Counted from the first letter of the stretch, positions 11,517 to 21,311 are shown. The stretch: DNA of 64,000 nucleotides from Dokdonella sp. (GCA_019634795.1 JAHCAR010000013.1:1-64000), one strand, 5' to 3'. Made by a program: numbers and translations. The notes: generated by a model not told the origin, from the sequence alone.

Positions 11517-12620
11517 TCAATCCCCGACCGCCCCCGGAATCCTTGGCGCGACCGGCGCGACATCGGCGCACTGGGCGCGATGGCGCAGCGCGTGGTCCAT
11601 CAGGACCAGTGCCAGCATGGCCTCGACGATCGGAGTCGCGCGGATGCCGACACAGGGATCATGGCGGCCCTTGGTACGCACCTCGATTTCCTCTCCGGCC
11701 AGGTTGACGCTGCGCCCCGGTATCAGGATGCTCGATGTCGGCTTGAAGGCCGCGCTGGCGACGATGGTCTGGCCGCTGCTGATGCCACCGAGGATGCCGC
11801 CGGCATGGTTGCTGAGGAATCCGCCAGCCGTCATCTCGTCGCGATGCTCGCTGCCGCGCTGCGAGACCGCCGCGAAGCCATCGCCGATCTCGACGCCCTT
11901 GACCGCATTGATCGACATCAGCGCGGCGGCGATGTCGCCATCGAGCTTGCCGTAGACCGGCTCGCCCCAGCCGGCCGGCACGCCCTCGGCGACGACATTG
12001 ACCCGCGCACCCACCGAATCCCCGGACTTGCGCAAGGCGTTCATGGCGTCCTCGAGTTCGCCGATCATGCCGGCATCGGGCCAGAAGAACGGGTTCTTCT
12101 CGACCGCATCCCAGTCGAAGGACCGCGGCACGAGGTCGCCGATCTGGGCCAGGTGGCCGCGGATACGAATGCCGTAGCGTTCGGCCAGCCATTTGCGCGC
12201 GATCACCGCCGCGGCCACGCGCATGGTCGTCTCGCGCGCGGACGAACGGCCGCCGCCGCGCGGATCGCGGATGCCGTATTTCTGCCAGTAGGTGTAGTCG
12301 GCGTGGCCGGGCCGGAAGGTATCGAGGATTTCGCCGTAGTCTTTCGAGCGCTGGTCGGTGTTGCGGATCAGCAGGCCGATCGGTGTCCCCGTGGTGCGCC
12401 CCTCGTAGGTGCCCGAAAGAATCTCCACCTCGTCCGCTTCGCGGCGTTGCGAGGTGAAACGCGAACGACCCGAAGCGCGGCGATCGAGGTCGGCGCGGAA
12501 GTCCGCCTCCGCTATCGGCAGGCCGGGCGGACAGCCATCGATGACGCAACCGATCGCCGGGCCGTGGCTCTCGCCGAAGGTCGTTACCGTGAAAAGCTGG
12601 CCGAAGGCATTGCTTGACAT
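11517..12620 (-). CDS. aroC: Chorismate synthase
   Basis: FMNH2-dependent 1,4-elimination of phosphate from EPSP to give chorismate. Starts [20 protein letters not shown], a textbook AroC N terminus including GESHGPAIG. The length is 367 aa. Other signatures: [35 protein letters not shown] and [11 protein letters not shown]. It lies 26 nt after prmB and is probably co-transcribed with it. Chorismate supplies the tryptophan branch whose last genes lie downstream. Confidence 0.97.
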   Translation of the reverse strand: MSSNAFGQLFTVTTFGESHGPAIGCVIDGCPPGLPIAEADFRADLDRRASGRSRFTSQRREADEVEILSGTYEGRTTGTPIGLLIRNTDQRSKDYGEILDTFRPGHADYTYWQKYGIRDPRGGGRSSARETTMRVAAAVIARKWLAERYGIRIRGHLAQIGDLVPRSFDWDAVEKNPFFWPDAGMIGELEDAMNALRKSGDSVGARVNVVAEGVPAGWGEPVYGKLDGDIAAALMSINAVKGVEIGDGFAAVSQRGSEHRDEMTAGGFLSNHAGGILGGISSGQTIVASAAFKPTSSILIPGRSVNLAGEEIEVRTKGRHDPCVGIRATPIVEAMLALVLMDHALRHRAQCADVAPVAPRIPGAVGD

Positions 12621-12646
12621 GTTCCGATCGCGATTCCGTATCCGAC

Positions 12647-13561
12647 TCAGCGCTTCGCGACGGATCGAATGAGATCCCCGTATTGAACCAGATCGGCGCG
12701 ATCGATGACGAACACGCCCATTTGCCCGACATTGAACTCGACCCAGTTGAATGGCACTTCGGGCAGCAGTTCTACCAGGGCCCGCTCGCTTTCGCCGACT
12801 TCGACGATCAGCACGCCCTCCTCGGTCAGGTGATCGGGGGCTTCGCGCAGAATGCGCAGAGCGAAATCCAGGCCATCGCTGCCCGCGGTCAGTCCGAGCT
12901 TGGGTTCATGGCCGTATTCGGCCGGCAGGGCCTCGAATTCGGCCTCGGTCACGTAGGGCGGATTGCTGACGATGAGGTCGTAGCGCTCGCCCTCGACCGC
13001 GGCGAACAGGTCCGAGGCAATGGCGCGCACCCGGTCACCGACGTCCTGGTAGGCGATGTTTTCCCGGGCCAGGCTCAGCGCCGGCTCGCTGATGTCGATC
13101 AGGTCGACCTGCCAGTCCGGGTTGTGCGCGGCCATGGCGATCCCGATGCAGCCCGAACCGGTACAGAGGTCGAGCGCCCTCGATACCTCGCGGTCGTCCA
13201 GCCATGGCTGAAAGCCCGCCTGGATCAGCTCTGCGATCGGTGAACGCGGCACCAGCGCGCGCCGGTCGGACAGGAACTCGAGCCCGGCAAACCAGGCCTT
13301 GCCGGTCAGGTAGGCCACCGGCGCACGCTCGCTGATCCGGCGCTCGAACAGGGCCAGCAGGCTCTTGCGTTCGTCGGCCGTCAACCGGGCCTGGCCATAG
13401 GCAGGCGACAGGTCGTGCGGCAGATGCAGGGTCTGCAGGACCAGATGGGTCGCTTCATCGACGGCATTGTCGTAGCTGTGGCCGAAGGTCAGCCCTGCCG
13501 CGGAAAATCGGCTGGCGCCGTAACGGATGAAATCAATGATGGTGGCGAGCTCGGCGGTCAT
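12647..13561 (-). CDS. prmB: Ribosomal protein uL3 glutamine N5-methyltransferase PrmB
   Basis: SAM-dependent methylation of the glutamine in the GGQ-like site of ribosomal protein L3. The length is 304 aa, starting [19 protein letters not shown]. The N-terminal helical domain is followed by the SAM-binding motif [16 protein letters not shown] and the NPPY catalytic motif at 200-203. PrmB is preferred over PrmC because of the [10 protein letters not shown] and PRSPIAELI sequences and the neighbouring aroC, the arrangement seen in many gammaproteobacteria. First gene of the minus-strand block. Confidence 0.92.
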   Translation of the reverse strand: MTAELATIIDFIRYGASRFSAAGLTFGHSYDNAVDEATHLVLQTLHLPHDLSPAYGQARLTADERKSLLALFERRISERAPVAYLTGKAWFAGLEFLSDRRALVPRSPIAELIQAGFQPWLDDREVSRALDLCTGSGCIGIAMAAHNPDWQVDLIDISEPALSLARENIAYQDVGDRVRAIASDLFAAVEGERYDLIVSNPPYVTEAEFEALPAEYGHEPKLGLTAGSDGLDFALRILREAPDHLTEEGVLIVEVGESERALVELLPEVPFNWVEFNVGQMGVFVIDRADLVQYGDLIRSVAKR

Positions 13562-13587
13562 GGCTTCGGATCGTGTCGCGGGCGCGA

Positions 13588-13593
13588 AGTATA
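13588..13593 (-). promoter_or_regulatory. Possible -10 element for prmB
   Basis: TATACT on the minus strand, about 27 nt from the prmB ATG. No good -35 hexamer is found at 16-18 bp spacing, so this is a tentative promoter. Confidence 0.35.
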
Positions 13594-14060
13594 AGCCGGT
13601 ATGTGCAAGTTCCGTCTGATACGGCGCGCATGAATGGCCTCAGCCGACAACTGGCGCCGCGACATGGGGGAGTGCCGACACTCGGATTCCGCGACGCGAC
13701 CGAGTCGCCCACGCAGCCGAGGAAGGGGCTCCCGCGGCTGTTGCGGCAACCGTTTCCGAGCTGCTCGGCTTCGCGTCGGGGGCCGTCGCAATCGGCCTGG
13801 TCCCTGGACCCCTCCGGCCTCGATTCCCGGCCCATGTCGCTGGCAGTCAAGGCGGTCCAGTCCGTGAATGCGCGATCTGCCTGGGCAGATCGGTTCGTGC
13901 CTCTGTTCATTGGATCTCTGCGCCCGACGCTTGCGGCGATCCGCCGAGACGGATCATTCCGGCATGCCCCTTTTGCGCTGGCCCTCCTGACGGCGGTGCG
14001 CTGGATCGATCCGGCGATGATGCATCGTCGCACCCGGGCCCCCGCGACGGGTGCCGACGC

Positions 14061-14066
14061 TATACT
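14061..14066 (+). promoter_or_regulatory. -10 element for the SCO1-like gene, implying a leaderless or near-leaderless mRNA
   Basis: TATACT is followed by GGCGCG and then the ATG at 14073. If it is used, transcription would begin at or within a base or two of the start codon. No ribosome-binding site precedes the ATG, consistent with a leaderless message. No good -35 is visible. Confidence 0.45.
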
Positions 14067-14072
14067 GGCGCG

Positions 14073-14714
14073 ATGAATCGCTTCCATTCGCAGGGCCGGA
14101 TCGGCACGACCCCCCTTATTGTCATTGCAGCAGCGGCCCTGGCCATTGGCCTGTTCGCGGGTTCGCGCTGGATGAATCCGTCACCGCCTCCGCAGTTGGC
14201 CGCTGCGGTCATGTATCCCTCCGCACAGCCGGTCACTCCTTTCGAGTTGCGCCGCACCGACGGTCTGACCATGACCGAAGCTGATCTGCGCGGCCACTGG
14301 ACGATTGCCTTTTTCGGCTTCACCCATTGCCCGGACATCTGCCCGACCACCCTGGCCGCGTTCAAGCAGGTCTGGAGTCAACTGGCATCGCAAGGCAAGA
14401 CCGATCAGGTCCGATTCCTGTTCGTCTCGGTCGACCCCGAGCGCGACAGCCCCGAGCAGTTGTCCCGATACGTCGGCTTCTTCAGCAAGGACTTCCTGGC
14501 CGCAACCGGCACGGACGAGCAACTGACCCGACTCACGCGGTCGCTGGGCCTGGTCTATGCGCGCGTCCCCGATGAGTCCGGCGGTTACAGCGTGGATCAC
14601 AGCGCCTCGGCGGTGATCATCGATCCGCGAGGTCGCCGCGCAGGCCTGTTTCGCCCGCCGTTCCAACCGGGCCCGATCAGCGCCGACATTCTTGCCCTGA
14701 TAGCCACGCGATGA
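14073..14714 (+). CDS. SCO1/SenC-family copper chaperone (cytochrome oxidase assembly)
   Basis: Membrane-anchored periplasmic thioredoxin-fold protein of the SCO family, which delivers copper to the CuA site of cytochrome c oxidase or acts in periplasmic thiol/copper handling. 213 aa. An N-terminal membrane anchor (PLIVIAAAALAIGLFAG) is followed by the SCO core: Cys86 and Cys90 in FTHCPDICP and His176 in VDHSAS are the three copper ligands of the family. LFVSVDPERDSPEQL is also characteristic. The gene overlaps psd by 4 nt (ATGA), so the two are probably coupled. The start has no ribosome site and sits just past a TATACT box. Confidence 0.92.
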   Translation: MNRFHSQGRIGTTPLIVIAAAALAIGLFAGSRWMNPSPPPQLAAAVMYPSAQPVTPFELRRTDGLTMTEADLRGHWTIAFFGFTHCPDICPTTLAAFKQVWSQLASQGKTDQVRFLFVSVDPERDSPEQLSRYVGFFSKDFLAATGTDEQLTRLTRSLGLVYARVPDESGGYSVDHSASAVIIDPRGRRAGLFRPPFQPGPISADILALIATR

Positions 14715-15553
14715 TGCCGCCGTCCATTCTCCTTCAGTACCTGCTGCCGCATCGCTTGCTTTCGCGCATCGTTTTCCATGCCGCGCGCTGGACCTGGACC
14801 CCTTGGAAGAATTTCCTGATTCGCCAGATCACGCGGCGCTTCGGTGTCGACCTCGGCGAGGCGCTCGAAGGCGATATCGCTGCCTATCCGCATTTCAACG
14901 CGTTCTTCACCCGCGCACTGAAGCCAGGCGCTCGCCCGATTGACCCCGATCCGGCCGCGCTGCTGTGCCCGGCCGATGGTCGCATCAGCCAGGCAGGCCT
15001 GATCAGGGACGGGCGCATCTTCCAGGCCAAGGGCCAGGACTTCAGCGCCGCCGAACTGCTGGCCGACGCCGCCGCGGCCGAGCCCTACCGGGACGGGCGC
15101 TTCGTTACCGTGTACCTGTCGCCGCGCGACTACCACCGCGTGCACATGCCGCTGGCCGGCAAGCTGGTTGCGACCTGCCACGTGCCAGGGCGGATTTTCA
15201 GCGTTGCCCCGCTAGCCGTGCAGTCGATTCCAGGCCTGTTTGCGCGCAACGAACGCCTGGTCTGCCATTTCGAGGGCGAAAACGGTCCGTTTGCCATGGT
15301 GCTGGTTGGCGCCCTGCTCGTATCGAGCGTTTCCACGGTCTGGGCAGGACTGCAGATTCCCCCGTACGCGCGCCGGATCAGCACGAAAGAGTGGCGGCAA
15401 CAAGCGGTCGAACTGGCCCGCGGCGCCGAGATGGGCCGCTTCAACATGGGTTCCACGGTCATCCTGCTGCTGCCGGCCAGCGGGCCGGCCCTGGACGCCG
15501 GACTGGCTCCCGAACAGGCGGTCCGCGTGGGACAGCGAATCGGGCATGGGTGA
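14711..15553 (+). CDS. psd: Phosphatidylserine decarboxylase proenzyme
   Basis: Decarboxylates phosphatidylserine to phosphatidylethanolamine at the inner membrane. The proenzyme self-cleaves before a serine that becomes the pyruvoyl group. 280 aa. The N-terminal helix region FHAARWTWTPWKNFLIRQIT is followed by PADGRIS, YLSPRDYHRVHMPLAG and the cleavage site FNMGSTVILL, with Ser248 as the predicted pyruvoyl residue. The motif reads MGST where the classic form is LGST; Gly-Ser-Thr is intact, so activity is expected. The ATG at 14711 overlaps the previous stop; a second ATG follows directly. Confidence 0.95.
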   Translation: MMPPSILLQYLLPHRLLSRIVFHAARWTWTPWKNFLIRQITRRFGVDLGEALEGDIAAYPHFNAFFTRALKPGARPIDPDPAALLCPADGRISQAGLIRDGRIFQAKGQDFSAAELLADAAAAEPYRDGRFVTVYLSPRDYHRVHMPLAGKLVATCHVPGRIFSVAPLAVQSIPGLFARNERLVCHFEGENGPFAMVLVGALLVSSVSTVWAGLQIPPYARRISTKEWRQQAVELARGAEMGRFNMGSTVILLLPASGPALDAGLAPEQAVRVGQRIGHG

Positions 15554-15691
15554 GGGCCGGCAACAAATCGTGAAATCGGTCAAGAAAGTGTGATCAAGGG
15601 ATAGCTTTGCTGCCTGGAATCGGACTAGAATTGTCACATCATTACATTCCGCGTCAAAACCGCGGGATTTGATTCTTCAGGGGGAGCTCCG

Positions 15692-16129
15692 ATGCAACTG
15701 ATTACCCGCTTGATCGCTCTTACTCGCGGAATGCAGCTCCGACGCCAGTTCAAGGAAATCGAAAAGGCGCTGGATCAGCTCAATCCGAACGCGCGGCGCC
15801 AGCTGGCCGCACTTGCGATGCGCGAGTTCTCGAACGCGGCCAAGAGCGAATTCCCGCACCTCTACGCGACCCCGCCTGATGAGAAGTATTCGCCCTGGGG
15901 CAGCGGCACCTCGATCGGTTTCGAGCGCATGAAGTCCGACAGCCTGCAGGTCCGCATGCGCGGCGTCGCCCTGTGGCTCACGGTGACCTTCCACGAAACC
16001 AAGGATTCGCCCTACGCCGATCAGCGCGAGTTGCACCGACTGGTCATGCGCACCCTGCGTACCCTGAAGGAGTCGGTGCCGGCCAAGGAAATGTCGCAGT
16101 TGCTGGCAAACCACCCGCAAGCTGCCTGA
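15692..16129 (+). CDS. Conserved hypothetical protein
   Basis: I do not recognise a family. It has 145 aa, is soluble and mixed alpha/beta in appearance, with no signal peptide or membrane segment. The N-terminal third is basic and helical (RRQFKEIEKALDQLNPNARR), followed by a Gly/Ser stretch (PWGSGTSIGFERMKSD) and a hydrophobic strand (ALWLTVTFHETKDSP). It has a strong ribosome site (AGGGGGAG) and an independent-looking upstream region. It ends before a strong bidirectional terminator. Coding is supported by codon usage, start context and clean boundaries. Confidence 0.8.
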   Translation: MQLITRLIALTRGMQLRRQFKEIEKALDQLNPNARRQLAALAMREFSNAAKSEFPHLYATPPDEKYSPWGSGTSIGFERMKSDSLQVRMRGVALWLTVTFHETKDSPYADQRELHRLVMRTLRTLKESVPAKEMSQLLANHPQAA

Positions 16130-16161
16130 GTCATCGATACATGGCCCGGAGCTGACGCTTC

Positions 16162-16208
16162 AGGGCACAAAAAAAAGCGCAGCTGGCCTGCGCTTTTTTT
16201 TGTGCCCT
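16162..16208. terminator. Strong bidirectional Rho-independent terminator
   Basis: A perfect inverted repeat of 21 bp per arm with a 5-nt loop (16183-16187). The GC-rich core GCGCAG/CTGCGC is flanked by an A8 run on one side and a T8 run on the other, then by AGGGCAC/GTGCCCT. It therefore works in both directions, between the convergent small hypothetical gene and the lytic transglycosylase gene. Confidence 0.93.
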
Positions 16209-16220
16209 GTGCGCGGGCCG

Positions 16221-17720
16221 TCAGCGCCGTGAACAGGCCGGCATGCGCAGCCGCTGGCCGGCCCGGATCCGGTACTGGGGGCCGCGGATGCCATTCAATT
16301 CGGCAATCTCGCGCAGATGCTTGCAGCCACTCCGGCGCGCGATCGCAGCGAGGTTGTCGCCACGCCGCACCGTGTAGGACGAGGCGGTGCTCCGGCTCGA
16401 TGCGGATGGCCGGGCCGGTCGGGTCGCCCGTGTCGCCGCATTCAGTTCGCCAGCCAGCTGGGCCCACTGCCCGCCCGCACAGAGGCCTTCGTAGGCGGTC
16501 TCCAGCACCACGGGCACCTCGAGACGCGTGCCCTCGGGCAATTGCGACTGCGGGTCAATGGCCGGATTCAGGTTCCGCAGAGTGCGGAACCAGCCGTCGT
16601 ACATGCCGCCCTCGCTGCCGAAGCAGACCGACAGCTCGGCCAGCGATGCCGGCTTGGCCAGCTGGATGCTGCCGGGCTTGCCGTCGACTTTCGGGAATTC
16701 GAGGTTGTAGCGCTCCGGGTGCAGGAACAGCCAGGCCGCCGCAAGAACCATGGGCACGTAATCGCGGGTTTCGTCCGGCAGAATCGAATACACGGCCGGA
16801 TCCCAGAAGCTCGTGCTGCCGCCGCGCGCGGCGAGGCGGCGGATGCGGCCTTCACCTCCGTTGTACGCGGCGATGACCAGCTCGAGGTTGCCGTTGAAGA
16901 TCACCAGTTGCTCATTGATGTAGGCGGCATTGGCGCGCGCTGAAAGCGCCGGATCGAATCGCTGGTCGAAGCCGTCGCGGGCACTGAGGCCGAAGCGCAG
17001 TCCCGTTGCGTACATGAACTGCAGAGGCCCGGAGGCGCCCGCCCGGGAAACCGCGTGGACGCGGCCACCAGACTCCTTGGCCAGCATGCCGAACAATAGG
17101 GCCTCGGGCAGGCCGGCCTGGTGGTATTCGGGCCACATCCGGTAGCGCATGAATTCATAGTTCACGTACGCCGTCATCAGGTTGGGCCGGTACTGGGTCA
17201 GCCACTGCTCGAGCGCGGCCTTGACCGGATCGTTGATGGTCAGGATGTCCGCCAGTTCACGTCCATTGAGCAGGGTAATCGTGCGCTCCATGGCCGGCAG
17301 ACTGGCCACCACGGGCGAGCCCTCGCTGGCGTCTTCCGGCGCATCCTCGATGGCGGCATCCTGTTCGCTGTCGCCATCGACGACCGGGACCTGCACGCCC
17401 AGGCGAAGGAGGCGGTCGTAGGCCGATACGAACCGGCTTGCATCGCAGCCCGGCAAGGTCGTGCAACGAACCGCATTGGACTGCAGCGCATCGAGCGCCG
17501 CCTGGGTTTCGGTCTGGGCCCGGTCGGAATCGCCATGGCGTCCGAGTTCGAGACCGGCCTCGAAGCGCTGGCTGCCCTTGTCGAGTTCGGCATACAGCGC
17601 GTTGACCGCCGCCTCATCGACGTTCGCGGATGCGGATGGGCGTGCCGACGGTGCAACTCCGGCGCATGCGCCGAGCCCCAGGATCACGCCAACGAGAGGA
17701 ACACGAAAAGTCCTGTACAT
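16221..17720 (-). CDS. MltD-like membrane-bound lytic murein transglycosylase lipoprotein with LysM
   Basis: Predicted outer-membrane lipoprotein that cleaves peptidoglycan glycan strands non-hydrolytically. The ATG at 17720 gives MYRTFRVPLVGVILGLGACA, a lipoprotein signal with lipobox L-G-A-C, and 499 aa. An ATG seven codons upstream is an alternative. The family-1 SLT domain has catalytic Glu216 in FGMLAKESGGR, then SGPLQFMYATG and AAYNGGEGRIRR. The C-terminal LysM domain begins SYTVRRGDNLAAIARRSGCK. It resembles MltD in domain order but has a single LysM, so I give no symbol. Separate promoter, convergent terminator shared with the upstream neighbour. Confidence 0.9.
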   Translation of the reverse strand: MYRTFRVPLVGVILGLGACAGVAPSARPSASANVDEAAVNALYAELDKGSQRFEAGLELGRHGDSDRAQTETQAALDALQSNAVRCTTLPGCDASRFVSAYDRLLRLGVQVPVVDGDSEQDAAIEDAPEDASEGSPVVASLPAMERTITLLNGRELADILTINDPVKAALEQWLTQYRPNLMTAYVNYEFMRYRMWPEYHQAGLPEALLFGMLAKESGGRVHAVSRAGASGPLQFMYATGLRFGLSARDGFDQRFDPALSARANAAYINEQLVIFNGNLELVIAAYNGGEGRIRRLAARGGSTSFWDPAVYSILPDETRDYVPMVLAAAWLFLHPERYNLEFPKVDGKPGSIQLAKPASLAELSVCFGSEGGMYDGWFRTLRNLNPAIDPQSQLPEGTRLEVPVVLETAYEGLCAGGQWAQLAGELNAATRATRPARPSASSRSTASSYTVRRGDNLAAIARRSGCKHLREIAELNGIRGPQYRIRAGQRLRMPACSRR

Positions 17721-17797
17721 CGTTTGATTTCCGCCTGACATGGCGCCAACGGTAACCGACCCGATGTATCCGCGGCAACGAAGCGCCATACCTCGAC

Positions 17798-17803
17798 TAC
17801 AAT
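17798..17803 (+). promoter_or_regulatory. Possible -10 element for the HerA-like ATPase gene
   Basis: TACAAT about 40 nt before the GTG start at 17844. The -35 region is not recognisable. Tentative. Confidence 0.35.
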
Positions 17804-17843
17804 CGGATCCGCATTCCGGCCGCGTAACCCGAGGAGTCCACTG

Positions 17844-19346
17844 GTGAACGATATCCTGATCGGCAAGAGCGACGAGGCGGTCTGGCTGCACGCACGCTAC
17901 GCCAATCGCCACGGCATGATCGCCGGCGCCACCGGCACCGGAAAATCGGTCAGCCTGATGTTGCTGGCGGAAGGATTTTCGAAGCTTGGCGTGCCGGTCT
18001 TCCTGGCCGACGTCAAGGGCGACCTGGCGGGCCTGTGCCAGGCTGGAGCGATGAGCGAGAGGCTCAAGGCACGCATCGACAAGCTCGGCATCGAGTGGAG
18101 TCCGAACGCCAATCCGGTCGTCTTCTGGGATATCTACGGAAAACTGGGCCATCCAATCAGGGCCACGATTTCCGAAATGGGGCCACATCTGCTCGGTCGC
18201 CTGCTCGAACTCAACGATACCCAGCAGGGCGTGCTGGAGGTCGTATTTCGCTGCGCCGACGACGAAGGCCTGCTGCTGCTCGACCTGAAGGACCTGCGCG
18301 CAATGCTCAACTTCGCCGCGGAAAATGCCAAGGTCATTTCGAAACAGTACGGACTGATGAGTACCGCTTCGCTGGCCGCGATCCAGCGCGCGCTACTCTC
18401 GCTGGAAGAGTCCGGCGCCGATCATTTCTTCGGCGAGCCCGCGCTCGACCTGGCCGATTTCATGCGCCAGGACATGTCCGGTCGCGGCATCATCAGCGTG
18501 CTCGCCGCCGACCAGCTGATCCTCAAGCCGAAACTGTATTCGACTTTCCTGCTCTGGATGCTTTCCGAGTTGTTCGAAAACCTGCCCGAAGCCGGCGACC
18601 TCGACAAGCCCAAACTCGTGTTTTTCTTCGACGAGGCCCATCTCCTGTTCGACGACGCCCCGCCCGCACTGGTACAGCGCATCGAACAGGTAGTCCGGCT
18701 GATCCGCTCGAAAGGCGTCGGTGTCTACTTCTGTTCGCAGAATCCCGACGACGTCCCGCAGGACGTGCTCGGGCAGATGGGTAACCGCATCCAGCACGCC
18801 TTGCGGGCCTTTACACCGCGCGACCAGAAGGCCGTGCGCGCGGCCGCCGAAACCTTTCCGCCCAACCCGAAGGTCGATGTCGTCGCGACGATCACCCAGC
18901 TCGGTGTCGGCGAGGCGCTGGTGACGACGCTGCAGGATGGCGGCGTGCCCTTGCCCGTGCAACGCAGCCTGATCGCCTCCCCCGGATGCCGGATCGGCAC
19001 CATCACCGACGAAGAACGCGCTGCGATCCGCTCACGATCGCCCTTTGGTGGAAAGTACGACGTCATCGTCGATCGGGAATCGGCCTTCGAGAAGCTCACG
19101 GCGCGCACCGAGGCGACTGCCGCGGAGGTACCCCCGGCCCCGACCGCAGGCGGCCCGGCGGCCCAGTCCGCCACGAAACAGGATGGTGGCGGATTCATGG
19201 ACAAGGTCAGCGGCATGCTGTTCGGCACCGGTCGCCGGCAGGGCATGATCGAGGCACTGGCGAAATCGGCAGCGCGCAACGCCGGAAGCCAGATCAGCCG
19301 GTCGATCATGCGCGGCGTGCTCGGGGGAATATTCAAGGGGCGCTAG
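17844..19346 (+). CDS. HerA-like P-loop ATPase, YjgR family (DUF853)
   Basis: Cytoplasmic ATPase of the HerA/FtsK superfamily; the cellular role of this branch is not established. 500 aa from a GTG preceded by GAGGAG. Walker A GATGTGKS at 28-35 (Lys34), an early substrate-like [11 protein letters not shown], Walker [16 protein letters not shown] with Asp263/Glu264, and [19 protein letters not shown], which is characteristic of the family. A disordered Ala/Pro-rich segment and a Gly-rich C-terminal tail (GGIFKGR) follow. No NurA-type nuclease lies next to it, so a HerA-NurA DNA-repair pair is not supported here. greB follows after 4 nt. Confidence 0.9.
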   Translation: MNDILIGKSDEAVWLHARYANRHGMIAGATGTGKSVSLMLLAEGFSKLGVPVFLADVKGDLAGLCQAGAMSERLKARIDKLGIEWSPNANPVVFWDIYGKLGHPIRATISEMGPHLLGRLLELNDTQQGVLEVVFRCADDEGLLLLDLKDLRAMLNFAAENAKVISKQYGLMSTASLAAIQRALLSLEESGADHFFGEPALDLADFMRQDMSGRGIISVLAADQLILKPKLYSTFLLWMLSELFENLPEAGDLDKPKLVFFFDEAHLLFDDAPPALVQRIEQVVRLIRSKGVGVYFCSQNPDDVPQDVLGQMGNRIQHALRAFTPRDQKAVRAAAETFPPNPKVDVVATITQLGVGEALVTTLQDGGVPLPVQRSLIASPGCRIGTITDEERAAIRSRSPFGGKYDVIVDRESAFEKLTARTEATAAEVPPAPTAGGPAAQSATKQDGGGFMDKVSGMLFGTGRRQGMIEALAKSAARNAGSQISRSIMRGVLGGIFKGR

Positions 19347-19350
19347 CCGG

Positions 19351-19857
19351 ATGAGCCGCTGGCGTGCGCCTGTTGCTGCATCGACCAACCTGATCACCGC
19401 CGCTGGTTTGCGCAGGCTTCAGGAGGAACTCCACGAGCTCTGGAAGCTGCGGCGTCCCGAAGTCGTGGCGGCGATCACGGCGGCTGCGGCCGAAGGCGAT
19501 CGCTCGGAGAATGCGGAATACATCTATCGCAAGAAGCAACTGGCCGAAATCGACCGCCGGGTCCGCTACCTGAGCAAGCGCATCCCGTCCCTGCGCGTCG
19601 CCCAGGGTCGTCCGGGCGACGGCTCCACCATCTATTTCGGCGCATGGTTCAGCGTCGAGGACGCGGACGGCAGCGAACATCACTACCGAATCGTGGGCGC
19701 CGACGAGACGAACGCCGAGAGCGGCTGGATCAGCATCGATTCGCCGTTCGCACGAGCCGCCCTCGGCAAGTGCGTGGATGACGAGTTCGAAGTGCGGACA
19801 CCGAAAGGAATCCGCTCCTGCGTGATCACGCGAGTCGACTACGACGATCGTCCCTGA
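19351..19857 (+). CDS. greB: Transcription elongation factor GreB
   Basis: Binds the RNA polymerase secondary channel and stimulates cleavage of backtracked RNA. 168 aa. The N-terminal coiled coil carries the acidic tip [17 protein letters not shown], where the Asp/Glu pair needed for cleavage sits, followed by [10 protein letters not shown], which favours GreB over GreA. The C-terminal FKBP-like domain contains [20 protein letters not shown]. It lies 4 nt downstream of the HerA-like gene and is probably co-transcribed. A terminator hairpin follows. Confidence 0.93.
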   Translation: MSRWRAPVAASTNLITAAGLRRLQEELHELWKLRRPEVVAAITAAAAEGDRSENAEYIYRKKQLAEIDRRVRYLSKRIPSLRVAQGRPGDGSTIYFGAWFSVEDADGSEHHYRIVGADETNAESGWISIDSPFARAALGKCVDDEFEVRTPKGIRSCVITRVDYDDRP

Positions 19858-19904
19858 ACGTCCTCGCAGCGGCTTCGATGCGCCAAGCCGGGACAAACAA
19901 AAAA

Positions 19905-19922
19905 GCGGGCCATTCGGCCCGC
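19905..19922. terminator. Rho-independent terminator after greB, usable in both directions
   Basis: GCGGGCC-ATTC-GGCCCGC forms a 7-bp stem flanked by an A-rich run on the left and TTTT on the right. It lies 47 nt after the greB stop and 30 nt beyond the end of the convergent gene at 19953. Confidence 0.9.
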
Positions 19923-19952
19923 TTTTCATTTCACGTCGGTATGCTCAGGCAA

Positions 19953-21101
19953 TCAGGGCTCGACCGGGAGGGTCACCTTGAAGGTCTGGGTTCCATCCTC
20001 GTCGGTGGCCGTGACCTCGTCCCAGAAGCGTCCGCCATTCATCTCGCTGTACAGGTAGCCATGGGTCTCTGCATAGGCCTTCTCCTGCAAGCGCAGCAAG
20101 GGCAGCGCGGCCGGGCTACCGGTGTACTCGGTGACCAGGGCCAGGCCGCTGTAGCTGATCTTGGCGCGTACGCCGTTCTCGACGATCAGATAGCCATCCT
20201 CGTCGTGGTCGCCCGTCTTGAGCTCGCGCGGAGCGTCTTCCGTGGTGACGTCGTCGACCAGGTCGGAAACCGCAGGCACCGTGATCGTGTAGGTATTTCC
20301 ATCCAGCGTGAACGTGGTCGAGTCGACCGGGATCGAGACGTCGAAGACATAGTTCTCGTCGCCCCAGTTGGTCGTGACCGTACGCACCGGCCCCGCCTGG
20401 TTCAGGCCGACCTTCTTCATGACCTCTTCGATCTTGGCAACCGCCTGGGCCGTGGCCTCGCTGACTTCGTCCAGCGTGCGCGGCGCCTTTGTCGAGAGGA
20501 CCAGAACCGGCACACCAGTCACTTCGGCAACCTGGATGTCCTGGTCCTTGTAGTCCACGTTCGGGAACGAGGCGAGCATGTTGGCCACATTCGCAACCGC
20601 AGTCTGGACCGTCGCATCAGGCTTGCCGTGGATGTAGAGCCCGGCATAGCGCCACATCAGGTTCCAACCGTAGTCGACATCGTAGGCCCAGACGATTCGC
20701 GTGGTCTTTCCGTTTTCCGACGGATTCAGCGTGATCGTGTAGGTCTTGTTCTCGCCGGCGAAGTCGTTGGTGACATCCATCTTGACCTGGCTGTCCTCAT
20801 CGCTGGAAGCGATGGTCAGGCTGCCCTTGCCGACGGATTCGTCACCGCTGTAGCTGACCGAAGCACCGACACCGGTGCGCGGACCGGAGTACTCCATGTG
20901 CAGTTGCGGGTCGAGGCGACGCTCGGGCGACCATTCCGGAAACCGGCGCAGGGTATTCACCGAGTCGTATATCTGGCGAAGCGGGCTGGATACTTCGACC
21001 GATCGCTCGACGTGGCCGTGACTCGGCAGCAACACGCCAACCACGACGATCAGTACGGCGACGATCAGCAGGGAAACCAGCAATTCAAGAACACGCGTCA
21101 T
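19953..21101 (-). CDS. Membrane-anchored SRPBCC / effector-binding-like protein
   Basis: 382 aa, starting MTRVLELLVSLLIVAVLIVV, a single N-terminal membrane anchor. Residues about 30-170 look like an SRPBCC (polyketide cyclase/START-type) lipid- or ligand-binding domain: VERSVEVSSPLRQIYDSVNT, FPEWSP, then GWNLMWRYAGL near the end. The C-terminal half may be a second domain of the GyrI/effector-binding type (VAEVTGVPVLVLSTKAPR); this part is less certain. The ligand is unknown. Monocistronic, between a terminator and the two-component operon. Confidence 0.8.
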   Translation of the reverse strand: MTRVLELLVSLLIVAVLIVVVGVLLPSHGHVERSVEVSSPLRQIYDSVNTLRRFPEWSPERRLDPQLHMEYSGPRTGVGASVSYSGDESVGKGSLTIASSDEDSQVKMDVTNDFAGENKTYTITLNPSENGKTTRIVWAYDVDYGWNLMWRYAGLYIHGKPDATVQTAVANVANMLASFPNVDYKDQDIQVAEVTGVPVLVLSTKAPRTLDEVSEATAQAVAKIEEVMKKVGLNQAGPVRTVTTNWGDENYVFDVSIPVDSTTFTLDGNTYTITVPAVSDLVDDVTTEDAPRELKTGDHDEDGYLIVENGVRAKISYSGLALVTEYTGSPAALPLLRLQEKAYAETHGYLYSEMNGGRFWDEVTATDEDGTQTFKVTLPVEP

Positions 21102-21311
21102 TCCGGACCTCTCCAGGACTTGATTGATCGCCGGCGCATCTCCCCCAGCCGATCCCCGCCCACTGGCGAGGGAACGCTTGGCCCGGCGTGTTGATACCCA
21201 CAGGTGGATCCTCCCGGACCCGCATGGCTCAGACCCGGCATGTTACTTGACTCCGGGCCGCAATGGCTACGACCTGAACCGGACCGTCCGAGGGCCGGAA
21301 ATTGGCCGCAA
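21102..21311. other. Intergenic region, no gene seen
   Basis: About 210 bases between two minus-strand genes. It should hold the promoter of the SRPBCC gene. I recognise no clear element and no terminator with a T-tract for the response-regulator gene. Confidence 0.4.

Larger units (their letters stand above)
13562..14072. other. Divergent intergenic region prmB / SCO1-like gene
   Basis: About 510 bases without a supportable gene. Open frames on both strands have high-Arg, low-complexity composition and no recognisable domain. Candidate -10 elements for prmB (13588-13593, minus) and for the copper-chaperone gene (14061-14066, plus) lie at its ends. Confidence 0.5.

Noticed and set aside
13573-14076. 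Possible gene in the prmB/SCO1-like gap
   Set aside because: Arg/Pro/Ser-rich, no ribosome site, competing frames on both strands, and it runs into the SCO1-like start.
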